Shown piece after piece: positions 32,171 through 39,762 of a DNA stretch of 52,703 nucleotides (the first letter of the stretch is position 1; each line of letters begins with the position of its first letter). The notes below the pieces were generated by a model that made no database searches, was not told the origin of the DNA, and saw nothing but the letters and a program-made list of their open reading frames with translations. Both the position numbers and the translations under genes were made by a program. This DNA is from Oscillospiraceae bacterium (GTDB lineage Bacteria; Bacillota; Clostridia; Oscillospirales; Oscillospiraceae): positions 1 to 52,703 of the forward strand of contig JAFTYM010000047.1 of the NCBI GenBank assembly GCA_017461585.1, given 5' to 3'.

Positions 32171-33086
32171 TTTTCATCACCGCCCTGTATGTAAGGATAG
32201 CTGTACCCATTGCGTTGTCTGTCGAAAACTGCGGCTTTGCAAATATGCCGTTCGGCGTCAGCTCTCGGAGAAGGGAGTTTGACGCAACACCGCCTGAGTA
32301 TAAAACGGGCATATTGCCGTATTCGCTCTTTGCAGCCTTTGTAACGCGCTCCACACCCGAAATTACGGAAGCGAGAGCAAAATATGCGATGTCCTCGTGT
32401 GCTTCGCCGCGCTCAAACATCTGCTTCATCTTGTGCTCAACGCCCGAAAGGGAAAATGTGAGCCCATTTAATTTCATGTTGTACTGCTGCTTGTTTTCGC
32501 ACTTTGCAGCCAAAGCGTCTATGGCTTTTCCCGAGGGGAACTGCAGCCCAAGGAGCTGACCTGTGCGGTCAATAAGCTGACCTGCAGAAACATCCGTTGT
32601 GCCGCCGATTATTCTGCATTTAACGGCAGTATCCCACGGCTCAACGTATAAAAGCTCCGTTGTTCCGCCCGATAAGTGCCACGCCAGATGGGGCGTATCC
32701 AAAATATCCATTCTGCCTGCCGACCACGCTGCTGCAGCTATGTGACCCTGCTGGTGGGAAAATTCAAAAAAAGGCACGTCCAGCGCCTTTGCGAGGACCG
32801 CGCCCTGTGATGCTCCCGCGAGGAAGCACGGCATATATGAATCTTCCGTCTCACGCGGCTTTGTGCTTGCACCGACCGCAATGATATCTCCCGAAAAATC
32901 AAGCTTTTCGGTTATCTCCGGAAGTCTTTTGACGTGGGCAAACAGCGCGTCCGACTGGCGCAGACCAAGTTCGCCCGGCTTTACATCAAGAAGACGACCG
33001 GAGTTTTCACCATTTTCACCGTCAAAGACGGCGCAGGATGTAGTGTAGTTGCTCGTATCGAAGGCAATTACTTTACCCTGCATCAT
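32163..33086 (-). CDS. TsaD/Kae1-like protein (peptidase M22 family paralogue)
   Basis: The 307-residue protein has the ASKHA-type fold of TsaD. It has an N-terminal FDTSNYTTSCAVFD phosphate-binding strand, the metal site HQQGH (HxxxH) in FEFSHQQGHIAAA, WHLSGGTTELL, and LYSGGVASNSLLRE near the end. It is shorter than classical TsaD and lies in the nusB-xseA region, where Clostridia often carry a second TsaD-like gene. A role in tRNA threonylcarbamoylation is therefore not assured. The start overlaps the nusB stop by 1 nt (TAATG). Confidence 0.8.
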   Translation of the reverse strand: MMQGKVIAFDTSNYTTSCAVFDGENGENSGRLLDVKPGELGLRQSDALFAHVKRLPEITEKLDFSGDIIAVGASTKPRETEDSYMPCFLAGASQGAVLAKALDVPFFEFSHQQGHIAAAAWSAGRMDILDTPHLAWHLSGGTTELLYVEPWDTAVKCRIIGGTTDVSAGQLIDRTGQLLGLQFPSGKAIDALAAKCENKQQYNMKLNGLTFSLSGVEHKMKQMFERGEAHEDIAYFALASVISGVERVTKAAKSEYGNMPVLYSGGVASNSLLRELTPNGIFAKPQFSTDNAMGTAILTYRAVMKNG

Positions 33087-33529
33087 TAAAACGCTTCACC
33101 CTTTACAAATGCGCCGAGGATGCCGTTTACGAAGGGAACAACTTCAGGCTCCTCATATTTCTTCGCAAGCTCAACAGCTTCGTTGATAGATACACCATTG
33201 GGAATATCGGGCATATAGAGCACCTCGTACATTGCTGTCTTCATGATGGCAAGAGCAGTGCGGGAAATGCGGTCAAAGTCCCATTTATCAGAGTATCTCT
33301 CAATATATTCGTCAAGCTCTGCATTGTGCATACCTACACCGCGGACAACTTCGCTGATATAATCCAGCTGCTTTCCGGGCTTTTCATTAAAAAGCTCGTC
33401 CTCTTCCTTTAATGTGACATAGTGATCGTTTTCAAACATGTCAGAAAGGATAACTTCAGGATCTTCGGAAGTTTCGGAGAGCATAAAGCACAGTCTTACG
33501 GCTATTTCTCTGGCTGTTGATCTTTTCAT
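33086..33529 (-). CDS. nusB: Transcription antitermination factor NusB
   Basis: The 147-residue all-helical protein begins MKRSTAREIAVRLCFMLSET and ends EAVELAKKYEEPEVVPFVNG then ILG, the standard NusB pattern. NusB acts with NusE at boxA sites in rRNA transcription. ATG 33529 was chosen over an upstream ATG at 33547 because it starts the conserved REIA helix and has AGGGTG nearby. It follows asp23, as in many Firmicutes. Confidence 0.9.
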   Translation of the reverse strand: MKRSTAREIAVRLCFMLSETSEDPEVILSDMFENDHYVTLKEEDELFNEKPGKQLDYISEVVRGVGMHNAELDEYIERYSDKWDFDRISRTALAIMKTAMYEVLYMPDIPNGVSINEAVELAKKYEEPEVVPFVNGILGAFVKGEAF

Positions 33530-33554
33530 TATTACACACCCTAACAATCAACTC

Positions 33555-33582
33555 AAAAAGGGCGGATTTCAGCCGCCCTTTT
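33555..33582 (-). terminator. Terminator between asp23 and nusB
   Basis: AAAAGGGCGG/CCGCCCTTTT stem with a 7-nt loop and TTGAG on the minus strand. It probably tunes expression within the spoIIIA-asp23-nusB line. Confidence 0.7.
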
Positions 33583-33591
33583 ATCGTATTT

Positions 33592-33954
33592 TTATTTACC
33601 GAGTCCGCAAACGTGAACGTTTACGTTGATAACGCTTACACCAATGGTAGACTCTACAGCGGACTTAACAGCCTGCTGTACGTTCTTGCCCATCTCTGCC
33701 ATGGAGATATTACCGTCTGTTACAACAAAAACATCTGCAGAGATACCGTCTTCCTCGATGCGGATCTTAACGCCCTTTGAAAGGCCCTTTTTGCCCATGA
33801 TCTCGGCAAATTCTCTAACAGGGGAAGTATAGAGCGCAGATACGCCCTCAACCTCTGCTGCAGCGCCGCTTACAACACCTGCAACAACTTCCTCTGAAAT
33901 ATTGATGCTTCCGCGAGCTGCGCGAAAACTTACGTAATCTTTCATTTCTGTCAT
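33592..33954 (-). CDS. Asp23/Gls24-family envelope stress protein (YqhY type)
   Basis: The 120-residue protein has the Asp23 alternating pattern: GSINISEEVVAGVVSGAAAE, then VRIEEDGISADVFVVT-like strands (KIRIEEDGISADVF) and ending VNVNVHVCGLG. The family is membrane- or division-associated and, as YqhY, is linked to acetyl-CoA carboxylase genes and fatty acid control. AGGAGTG precedes ATG. Its place between spoIIIAH and nusB is the typical yqhY location. Confidence 0.85.
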   Translation of the reverse strand: MTEMKDYVSFRAARGSINISEEVVAGVVSGAAAEVEGVSALYTSPVREFAEIMGKKGLSKGVKIRIEEDGISADVFVVTDGNISMAEMGKNVQQAVKSAVESTIGVSVINVNVHVCGLGK

Positions 33955-34028
33955 ATAAGTTCACTCCTGATGGGATTATTATATATGCTAAAGTATTTTA
34001 TCACATCACGAGCCAAAAATAAAGCTTT

Positions 34029-34631
34029 TTATTCTCTGATCTCAATAATTGTTAAGTTCTCTGCTTCAAAATCGGTTTCCGCCAGCACAATATCAGTAAT
34101 TCTTGCCACATCTGCCGTAGAAAGTCCCTCTCCCGATGCGGGAACCGTGACATCTATGCCTCCGTCATTGATAAATACGACGCACTCTTCAAATCCCTTT
34201 GCAAGGATAAGGCTCTCCAGCTCTGCTTCCATAATAGTGTATTCCGCCACCAATGTTATCTCAGCCAAAGCGGTGTCTATAGTTTCCTGTGATGCCCCCT
34301 CTGTCTCGGAAACTGTGGACAGCGTGGCGACAGCAGAGTCTCTCGCCTGAGTTCTGTTAAGTCGCACACTTGCAAAATATTCGGACATTGTTGCATCTGT
34401 CTCATCGGGTATGTAGTACAGCCCTGCGTCTTCTGTCTCTTCGATATCGTCAGCTGCCGCTGTGGCTTCTGCATTTTCCGAAACCTCTCCGCTGACCTCT
34501 TCTGCGTTTTCATTTTCTCCAGCGGCTAAAGCATCCGCTTCTTTCTGGTTATACGACCAGTTCAGATATACCGCTGCGCACACAAATGCCAGCACCGAAA
34601 GTACGATAATATTTCTCTTGAATTTTTTCAT
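34029..34631 (-). CDS. spoIIIAH: Stage III sporulation protein AH
   Basis: The 200-residue protein has one N-terminal membrane helix (about 9-26), then a low-complexity acidic linker (39-70). A C-terminal EscJ-like ring-building domain follows (YFASVRLNRTQARDSAVATL then EAELESLILAKGFEECVVFI). SpoIIIAH in the mother cell pairs with forespore SpoIIQ to form the feeding-tube channel. It ends the spoIIIA operon. Confidence 0.92.
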   Translation of the reverse strand: MKKFKRNIIVLSVLAFVCAAVYLNWSYNQKEADALAAGENENAEEVSGEVSENAEATAAADDIEETEDAGLYYIPDETDATMSEYFASVRLNRTQARDSAVATLSTVSETEGASQETIDTALAEITLVAEYTIMEAELESLILAKGFEECVVFINDGGIDVTVPASGEGLSTADVARITDIVLAETDFEAENLTIIEIRE

Positions 34632-34644
34632 GTCTATACCCCTC

Positions 34645-35181
34645 CTATGAGCTTTTCATTTTTACAACAGTTATTTTTTCGGTACTCAATCCCGTCAGAT
34701 CCGCCACCGCCTGAGTAAGGCGGAGTTTTGTTTCTGCGTTCCCTGCGCCTTCTGCAACTACCAGCGCACCCTGATATTCGGGATATATCACCTCTACCGT
34801 CACGGGAGATTCCTTTTGGCTCCCTTCCGACACGGTCACCACAGAGGATGACACCTCCTGCCGTGACTCTCCGTCCTCCTGCAGAACATAGCTCTCCGTG
34901 TCCTTCGCCACCACCGTCTCTCCGGTTGAGCATACGGTGAGAACTACTGTCACCTTCCCCGCCCCGTCGATCTCGGAAAGCGCTTTTGCAATGCGTTTTT
35001 CCTCCTCCGACAGAGAAAACCCCTCCGTCAAAGAGGCAGACGTTTCCCGTACGCTCTCTTCTTCGTCCTTCGGCAGCGAGATAAGCACCACACCAAGGAG
35101 GATCACAACCAGCACATATTTGCTTTTCTTTATAAACTCCCATATCTTTTTCAATGCCTCCGGCATGTTTTTCTTTTCCAT
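34645..35181 (-). CDS. spoIIIAG: Stage III sporulation protein AG
   Basis: The 178-residue protein has a membrane helix (about 22-40) and the ring-building domain with AKALSEIDGAGKVTVVLTV, a beta insertion, and PEYQGALVVAEGAGNAETKL followed by TGLSTEKITVVKM. SpoIIIAG forms a large ring in the channel to the forespore. It follows spoIIIAF by 3 bp. Confidence 0.92.
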   Translation of the reverse strand: MEKKNMPEALKKIWEFIKKSKYVLVVILLGVVLISLPKDEEESVRETSASLTEGFSLSEEEKRIAKALSEIDGAGKVTVVLTVCSTGETVVAKDTESYVLQEDGESRQEVSSSVVTVSEGSQKESPVTVEVIYPEYQGALVVAEGAGNAETKLRLTQAVADLTGLSTEKITVVKMKSS

Positions 35182-35184
35182 TTT

Positions 35185-35652
35185 TCAGCTCCAGTAAATA
35201 CTCTCCGTCGGTATCCCCAGCTCTTCAGCTATTACCTGCGACAGTTCGGCGCTTTCAAAAGAAGCGTCTATCTCCGCTTTCACAGGATACCAATACCCTT
35301 CGTCACTCCAGCGCACAGATACATCCGCAGATGCTATCTCCACACCTGTTTTTTCACCTTTGTCCAATATATATGCTTCGTATCTGTCTTCTATGACTTT
35401 TCTTGTGACCACCTGCTCAGTCTCATAAGCCTCTTGCTCAAATATGTCCGCGTCTGCAAAGTCAAACTCGAAGCTGCCCAGCTCATCAAGCCTTCCGTCT
35501 GTTACAGGATATGCAAGGCAAAGCAAAGTTACGACACCGCACACAAGCTGCACCGTCTTTTTCACTCTGCCCGAAGGCACAACACCAATGCACACAGCAG
35601 ACAGTACGGCGGCTCCCGTCACGCACAGGATCCAGTTTCTCAGCAATTCCAT
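35185..35652 (-). CDS. spoIIIAF: Stage III sporulation protein AF
   Basis: The 155-residue protein has two N-terminal membrane helices (WILCVTGAAVLSAVCIGVV; LVCGVVTLLCLAYPV) and a C-terminal soluble domain with DVSVRWSDEGYWYPVKAEID. The layout is that of SpoIIIAF in the mother-cell membrane complex. It follows spoIIIAE with no gap. Confidence 0.9.
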   Translation of the reverse strand: MELLRNWILCVTGAAVLSAVCIGVVPSGRVKKTVQLVCGVVTLLCLAYPVTDGRLDELGSFEFDFADADIFEQEAYETEQVVTRKVIEDRYEAYILDKGEKTGVEIASADVSVRWSDEGYWYPVKAEIDASFESAELSQVIAEELGIPTESIYWS

Positions 35653-36762
35653 TTACGTCACCGCCTTCATGGAGATTATGACAGAGACAAACAGCATTAA
35701 TGCCGATGCACCAACAATCCCCAAAATCATTCCAAAGGCTGTGCCGATAGTTCCCAGCAGCTTTGTTATCCGGGAGTCTGCCACAGTACCGCAAAGCCCG
35801 GCAGCCGCTTTATACGTCAGGTATCCGAAGCCTATTTTCAAAAACGGTACCGTACAGACCGCAAGCACAACTATCATACCGAATACACCGATACCGTTTT
35901 TTAAAAGCGCCGCTCCGGCTGCCACCGCACCGGCTGCGTCGGAAACTATTCCGCCGACAACAGGCAGAGCCGTTGATATGGCAGTTTTTGTCATGCGCTG
36001 TACTGTTGCATCAGCGCTGCCTGAGACGATTCCCGTTATGGACAGAAACGCAGTAAATATCATCACCAAACTTGTCATGATAGTCACGGTCAGCCACTTT
36101 AAAAAGCTGACCACCGCGCCTATTCCATCACCGCCCAGAGCCGCCGCTGCAATACCTGCCGCCAGATAAGCGCAGATAAGCGGGATTATCAGCTTTTCCG
36201 CTGCCGATATCAAAAGGTCTATAAAAAATACGGACACCGCATATTTTGCACCTGACGATGTATACGCTCCGCTTACTGTTCCCGCGGTGGCAAGGGTGGG
36301 CAGAAGCACTTTTGAAAATGTGGAAATTTCAGACAGCGTATCTCTCCCCAATGAAATAAACGACGCCGCGCTGGACACTGTCACGGCACTTATTCCTGCA
36401 ACTCCTGCCATAACCGTATAGCTCTGCTTTACATCAAAAGCTGATGTTACGAGCGATGTCAAAACAGCTATAAGAAGAACCGAAGCCGCACTTTTTACTG
36501 CCTGTTTAAGCTGCTTTCCGCTGTTTTCCTTTATGTAATTCCATATATCCTCAAAGAGCCTTTTCTGCCCCTCGCCCGTCTCTATCTCTGCCCGTCCTAT
36601 GATCTCCCGCGCACTTTCGGGCACAGCATTTTCCACAATATCGGTGTTCAGCGCATCTTCAAGTTCTTCCGTTACCTCAACCCCCAAAGCAGGGAGCGCA
36701 GCAGCCATAAGAAATACAAAAACAAAAACAGCTGTCAGAATAATCTTTTTTAATCGTTTCAC
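35653..36762 (-). CDS. spoIIIAE: Stage III sporulation protein AE
   Basis: The 369-residue protein has an N-terminal signal-like helix (MKKIILTAVFVFVFLMAAA region), a soluble stretch, then about seven to eight hydrophobic helices (VLLIAVLTSLVTSAFDV; LIIPLICAYLAAGIAAAAL). SpoIIIAE is the polytopic core of the SpoIIIA apparatus. Its start overlaps the spoIIIAD stop by 4 nt. Confidence 0.92.
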   Translation of the reverse strand: MKRLKKIILTAVFVFVFLMAAALPALGVEVTEELEDALNTDIVENAVPESAREIIGRAEIETGEGQKRLFEDIWNYIKENSGKQLKQAVKSAASVLLIAVLTSLVTSAFDVKQSYTVMAGVAGISAVTVSSAASFISLGRDTLSEISTFSKVLLPTLATAGTVSGAYTSSGAKYAVSVFFIDLLISAAEKLIIPLICAYLAAGIAAAALGGDGIGAVVSFLKWLTVTIMTSLVMIFTAFLSITGIVSGSADATVQRMTKTAISTALPVVGGIVSDAAGAVAAGAALLKNGIGVFGMIVVLAVCTVPFLKIGFGYLTYKAAAGLCGTVADSRITKLLGTIGTAFGMILGIVGASALMLFVSVIISMKAVT

Positions 36763-37145
36763 ATAAGTTTCCCCATTGTCTCCAGTACAATTTCAAATAA
36801 CGGCATCGCAATATACATTGCCGTCATAGCGCCTGCTACTTCACATGCGGATGAAAGCGCCGCCTGTCCCGCATCTTTGCAGATGTCAGACACCAATCCT
36901 GTTATCACTGCAACCGCAACTGTTTTCAAAACGATGGGCACTATCCCATCGGGAAGTCCCGTCACATCTATCAGCCTGCCCAGAAATCCAAACACATCTT
37001 CTGCAGCTGTAAATACTGCTGCAAGCAGAGCTACCGCAGCGCCCGTCCCAAGAAGCAGCGCCGTCTCAGGGTTATTCTTTTTCAGTACAAGTCCCAACAC
37101 AGCAGCAGTTATGGCAGCTGCTGCACATTTCAGTAATATATCCAT
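36759..37145 (-). CDS. spoIIIAD: Stage III sporulation protein AD
   Basis: The 128-residue protein has four hydrophobic helices and the conserved LKTVAVAVITGLVSDICKDA loop. SpoIIIAD is a small membrane component of the mother-cell complex. It overlaps spoIIIAC by 1 nt. Confidence 0.9.
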   Translation of the reverse strand: MDILLKCAAAAITAAVLGLVLKKNNPETALLLGTGAAVALLAAVFTAAEDVFGFLGRLIDVTGLPDGIVPIVLKTVAVAVITGLVSDICKDAGQAALSSACEVAGAMTAMYIAMPLFEIVLETMGKLM

Positions 37146-37339
37146 CAGAATCCAAATAGTGATTTTATAAGCGAGAACAGATCCGATATTTCCTGAATGA
37201 TTATTATCAGCACAACAACAAGTCCCGCTATAGTTGTCATAAGCGCCTGTTCATCTCTTCCTGCACGGCTTAAAAGTAAATTCAAAACCGCCACAAGAAT
37301 ACCCACGGCGGCAATTTTAAAAATCAGATCAACATCCAT
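37145..37339 (-). CDS. spoIIIAC: Stage III sporulation protein AC
   Basis: This 64-residue protein has two membrane helices (IFKIAAVGILVAVLNLLLSR; LMTTIAGLVVVLIIIIQEIS) joined by a short AGRDEQA turn. This is the diagnostic pattern of SpoIIIAC. It overlaps spoIIIAB by 1 nt. Confidence 0.93.
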   Translation of the reverse strand: MDVDLIFKIAAVGILVAVLNLLLSRAGRDEQALMTTIAGLVVVLIIIIQEISDLFSLIKSLFGF

Positions 37340-37854
37340 CAGATAAGCACCACCACAGCCATCATCCCTGCTGCAATCCCCAAAAATGCATGCAGCTTTG
37401 AGTTGGCATTTTTATCCTTCTCCGCTCTTTCCTCTATCCTCTCAAGACTCTTTTTTGCAGTCATTATCACTCGCCCCTGGGAGTCGCAGTCATACTTTCC
37501 AAGTCCCGAGCCCAAGCGGATCAGCACATCGCGTTCATCTTCCTCAAGAGTCATTCCGCAGCCATCATCCAGCGCCTGCATCCATATTCCGAAAAAGCCC
37601 TGCTGCGGTATATCATCTGTTTTGGAGGCAACATTTCTGAAAAATTTTCCGGCAGGCTTCGGCGCTGCTTTTCCCGTAAGCTCCATGACTTTGGGAAGGG
37701 GCGTCAGATTTACGCATATCTCATCCCGCATAATGTCAAGAGATGTAATAAGAGAGCGCAGAGTTATCACTCTGTTTTTCATTCTCGCAACGCTGCTCAT
37801 ACCCCAGGCTGCCGTCCCGCAGATTATCAGCAGAGCACCCACTATTTTTATCAT
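37339..37854 (-). CDS. spoIIIAB: Stage III sporulation protein AB
   Basis: The 171-residue protein has an N-terminal membrane helix and a C-terminal one (FLGIAAGMMAVVVLI), with a helical GspF-like core (IRLGSGLGKYDCDSQGRVIM) between. SpoIIIAB resembles type II/IV secretion platform proteins and may anchor the ATPase SpoIIIAA. It lies 4 bp after spoIIIAA. Confidence 0.92.
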   Translation of the reverse strand: MIKIVGALLIICGTAAWGMSSVARMKNRVITLRSLITSLDIMRDEICVNLTPLPKVMELTGKAAPKPAGKFFRNVASKTDDIPQQGFFGIWMQALDDGCGMTLEEDERDVLIRLGSGLGKYDCDSQGRVIMTAKKSLERIEERAEKDKNANSKLHAFLGIAAGMMAVVVLI

Positions 37855-37858
37855 CTTC

Positions 37859-38773
37859 CTACCTCCCTGTTTTCTCCACAGTATAAATTCTTCTGCCGTT
37901 CCTTTTCGTTATAAACACAGCATTTTTGAAAAACCCGCTCTCCAAAAGCTCTGCGTACATAGGTCTTGACGCAAGGTCGTTCATATCCTCCGCGTGTGCA
38001 GTTGCCAGTATTTTCACTCCGCAGTTTGCGCAGCTTTTTATTGCACAAATATCCTCAGGTGCCGTTATCTCATCAAGAGCCACCAACTGCGGATTCATGC
38101 TTCTAAGGAGCATCATTACCGCCTGCGCCTTGGAACATCCCTCAAGAACGTCTGTTCTTGCCCCTATGTCTCTTTGGGGCACACCGTTATATATGCAGGC
38201 TATTTCCCCTCGCTCGTCTGCCAGCGCAACTCTCATTCCGCGCAAGCCAAGCTTATCATCTCCGTCGGAAAGGACTCTGACCATATCCCGAAGAAGCGTT
38301 GTCTTTCCCGCCCCGGGCGGCGACACTATCAAAGCTGACTCAAATCTGCCGTTTTTGGTAAGCTCTCTCATTACGCTGCCTGCAGCGCCTATAACCTCAT
38401 TCGGAATGCGTATTGCAGCCGAAGAAAGCTCTCGAAATCCCTCAATCTCTCCGTTTTTTACCACAGCACTTCCGCAGATGCCGATCCTATATCCGCCTTT
38501 GGCAGTTATGTACCCTGCTTTCATGCTCTCTCTTGCAGAATAGACAGAAGCTTCTGTTGCGATCTCTGCCACTCTTTCAATATCGGCAGAGTCTATACAC
38601 CGCGAGCCTGTGACTACTTCACTTTCTCCCACAAGAACAGAGGCCTTTCTGCCTGCCCTCAGCCTTATTTCCTCAGCTTTCGCCGAAAGACGCATATCAA
38701 GCTGCACCTCACAGCGCAAATACTCAGGCAGCAGCTTTACTGCCAAATCATAATTTCCGGTTCCGTAGCTCAT
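37859..38773 (-). CDS. spoIIIAA: Stage III sporulation protein AA (ATPase)
   Basis: The 304-residue protein is a secretion-type ATPase. It has Walker A SPPGAGKTTLLRD, Walker B region MRVALADERGEIACIYNG, and the ATPase segment LRSMNPQLVALDEITAPEDI. It powers the mother-cell-to-forespore channel. ATG 38773 (MSYGTGNYDLAVKLL) was chosen because AAGGTG lies 6 nt upstream and it begins the family N-terminus; an in-frame ATG at 38827 lacks a ribosome site. Confidence 0.95.
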   Translation of the reverse strand: MSYGTGNYDLAVKLLPEYLRCEVQLDMRLSAKAEEIRLRAGRKASVLVGESEVVTGSRCIDSADIERVAEIATEASVYSARESMKAGYITAKGGYRIGICGSAVVKNGEIEGFRELSSAAIRIPNEVIGAAGSVMRELTKNGRFESALIVSPPGAGKTTLLRDMVRVLSDGDDKLGLRGMRVALADERGEIACIYNGVPQRDIGARTDVLEGCSKAQAVMMLLRSMNPQLVALDEITAPEDICAIKSCANCGVKILATAHAEDMNDLASRPMYAELLESGFFKNAVFITKRNGRRIYTVEKTGR

Positions 38774-38861
38774 CTTCAGCACCTTCTGTTTTGGATTACA
38801 CAGTAAGTCTATTTGTGCCTGTCCCAAATTAGAACTTTCAATTCTGACGTGCTCAAAAATA

Positions 38862-38890
38862 TTGCGTATTTGCTGTCTTGGTTGTATAAT
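38862..38890 (+). promoter_or_regulatory. Promoter and palindromic operator of the SDR-OYE operon
   Basis: TTGCGT (38862-38867), 17-bp spacer, perfect TATAAT (38885-38890). The -10 box lies inside the inverted repeat TTGGTT-N9-AACCAA (38879-38899), a good candidate operator for the LysR-type regulator or another repressor. Confidence 0.75.
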
Positions 38891-38937
38891 GTAACCAAAT
38901 TTTATTTATCACTCCACATATGAAAGGAAAGGTAAAA

Positions 38938-39744
38938 ATGATCATTAAGACAAAACCTATCACCTCCATCAAAGATGCGTTCTCTGTTGAAGGCTACAAC
39001 GTAGTTGTTACAGGTGGCAACCGCGGCATCGGCTACGGCATCTCCTATGCATACGCAGAAGCAGGCGCAAACGTTGCCATTCTCTGCCGCAACATCGAAA
39101 GCGGCAATCAGGCTGTAGAGAGCATCAAGAAGTTCGGCGGAAAGTATTGTGCGATACAGTGCGACATTTCCTCCCTTGAGAGCGCACAGGCTGCGGCAGT
39201 TAAGGTCTATGAGTTCTTTGACCATGTTGACGTTCTTGTAAACAACGCAGGTGTTGCCACCACAACACGCTTTATGGACGATGTCGGTCTTTCCGAGTGG
39301 AACAGAGTTATCAACACCAACCTCCACGGTCCTGCAAATGTTATTCACTCCATCGTTCCCAAGATGAAGGAAGCAGGTCTCGGCGGAAGCATTATCAACA
39401 TCTCCTCCATCGGCGGCCAGTCCACAGGCAGCGCAAGAACTCACTTCAATCCCCCCTACCATGCATCCAAGGCAGGTCTTGACCACTTCACACACTACCT
39501 TGCAGTTGAGCTTGGCGACTACGGCATCCGCGTAAACGGCATTGCCCCCGGCCCCACACACTCTGACCTTGACAAGGATCTTCCCCCCGATGCTCTGGCA
39601 AAAATCGAAGAGGGCATGCCCATGCACCGCTTCGGTGAGCCTATTGAGATCGGCGCAATGTGCATTTATCTGTCCTCTCCCGCGGGCAATCAGGTTTCCG
39701 GTACGGTCTGCGTACACGACGGCGGACTTCTCTGCCTCGGATAA
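38938..39744 (+). CDS. Short-chain dehydrogenase/reductase (SDR)
   Basis: The 268-residue protein has the classical SDR features: NADP/NAD-binding TGGNRGIG (25-32), NNAG in VLVNNAGVATT, catalytic S157 and Y174-K178 (YHASK), and a PG motif APGPTHSDLD. It oxidises or reduces a hydroxyl/keto group. ATG 38938 was chosen because AAAGGAAAGG lies directly upstream; an in-frame ATG at 38920 lacks one. The OYE gene follows 18 bp later, so the pair likely act on one substrate in sequence. Confidence 0.9.
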   Translation: MIIKTKPITSIKDAFSVEGYNVVVTGGNRGIGYGISYAYAEAGANVAILCRNIESGNQAVESIKKFGGKYCAIQCDISSLESAQAAAVKVYEFFDHVDVLVNNAGVATTTRFMDDVGLSEWNRVINTNLHGPANVIHSIVPKMKEAGLGGSIINISSIGGQSTGSARTHFNPPYHASKAGLDHFTHYLAVELGDYGIRVNGIAPGPTHSDLDKDLPPDALAKIEEGMPMHRFGEPIEIGAMCIYLSSPAGNQVSGTVCVHDGGLLCLG

Positions 39745-39762
39745 AATTAAAGGAGTAATAAC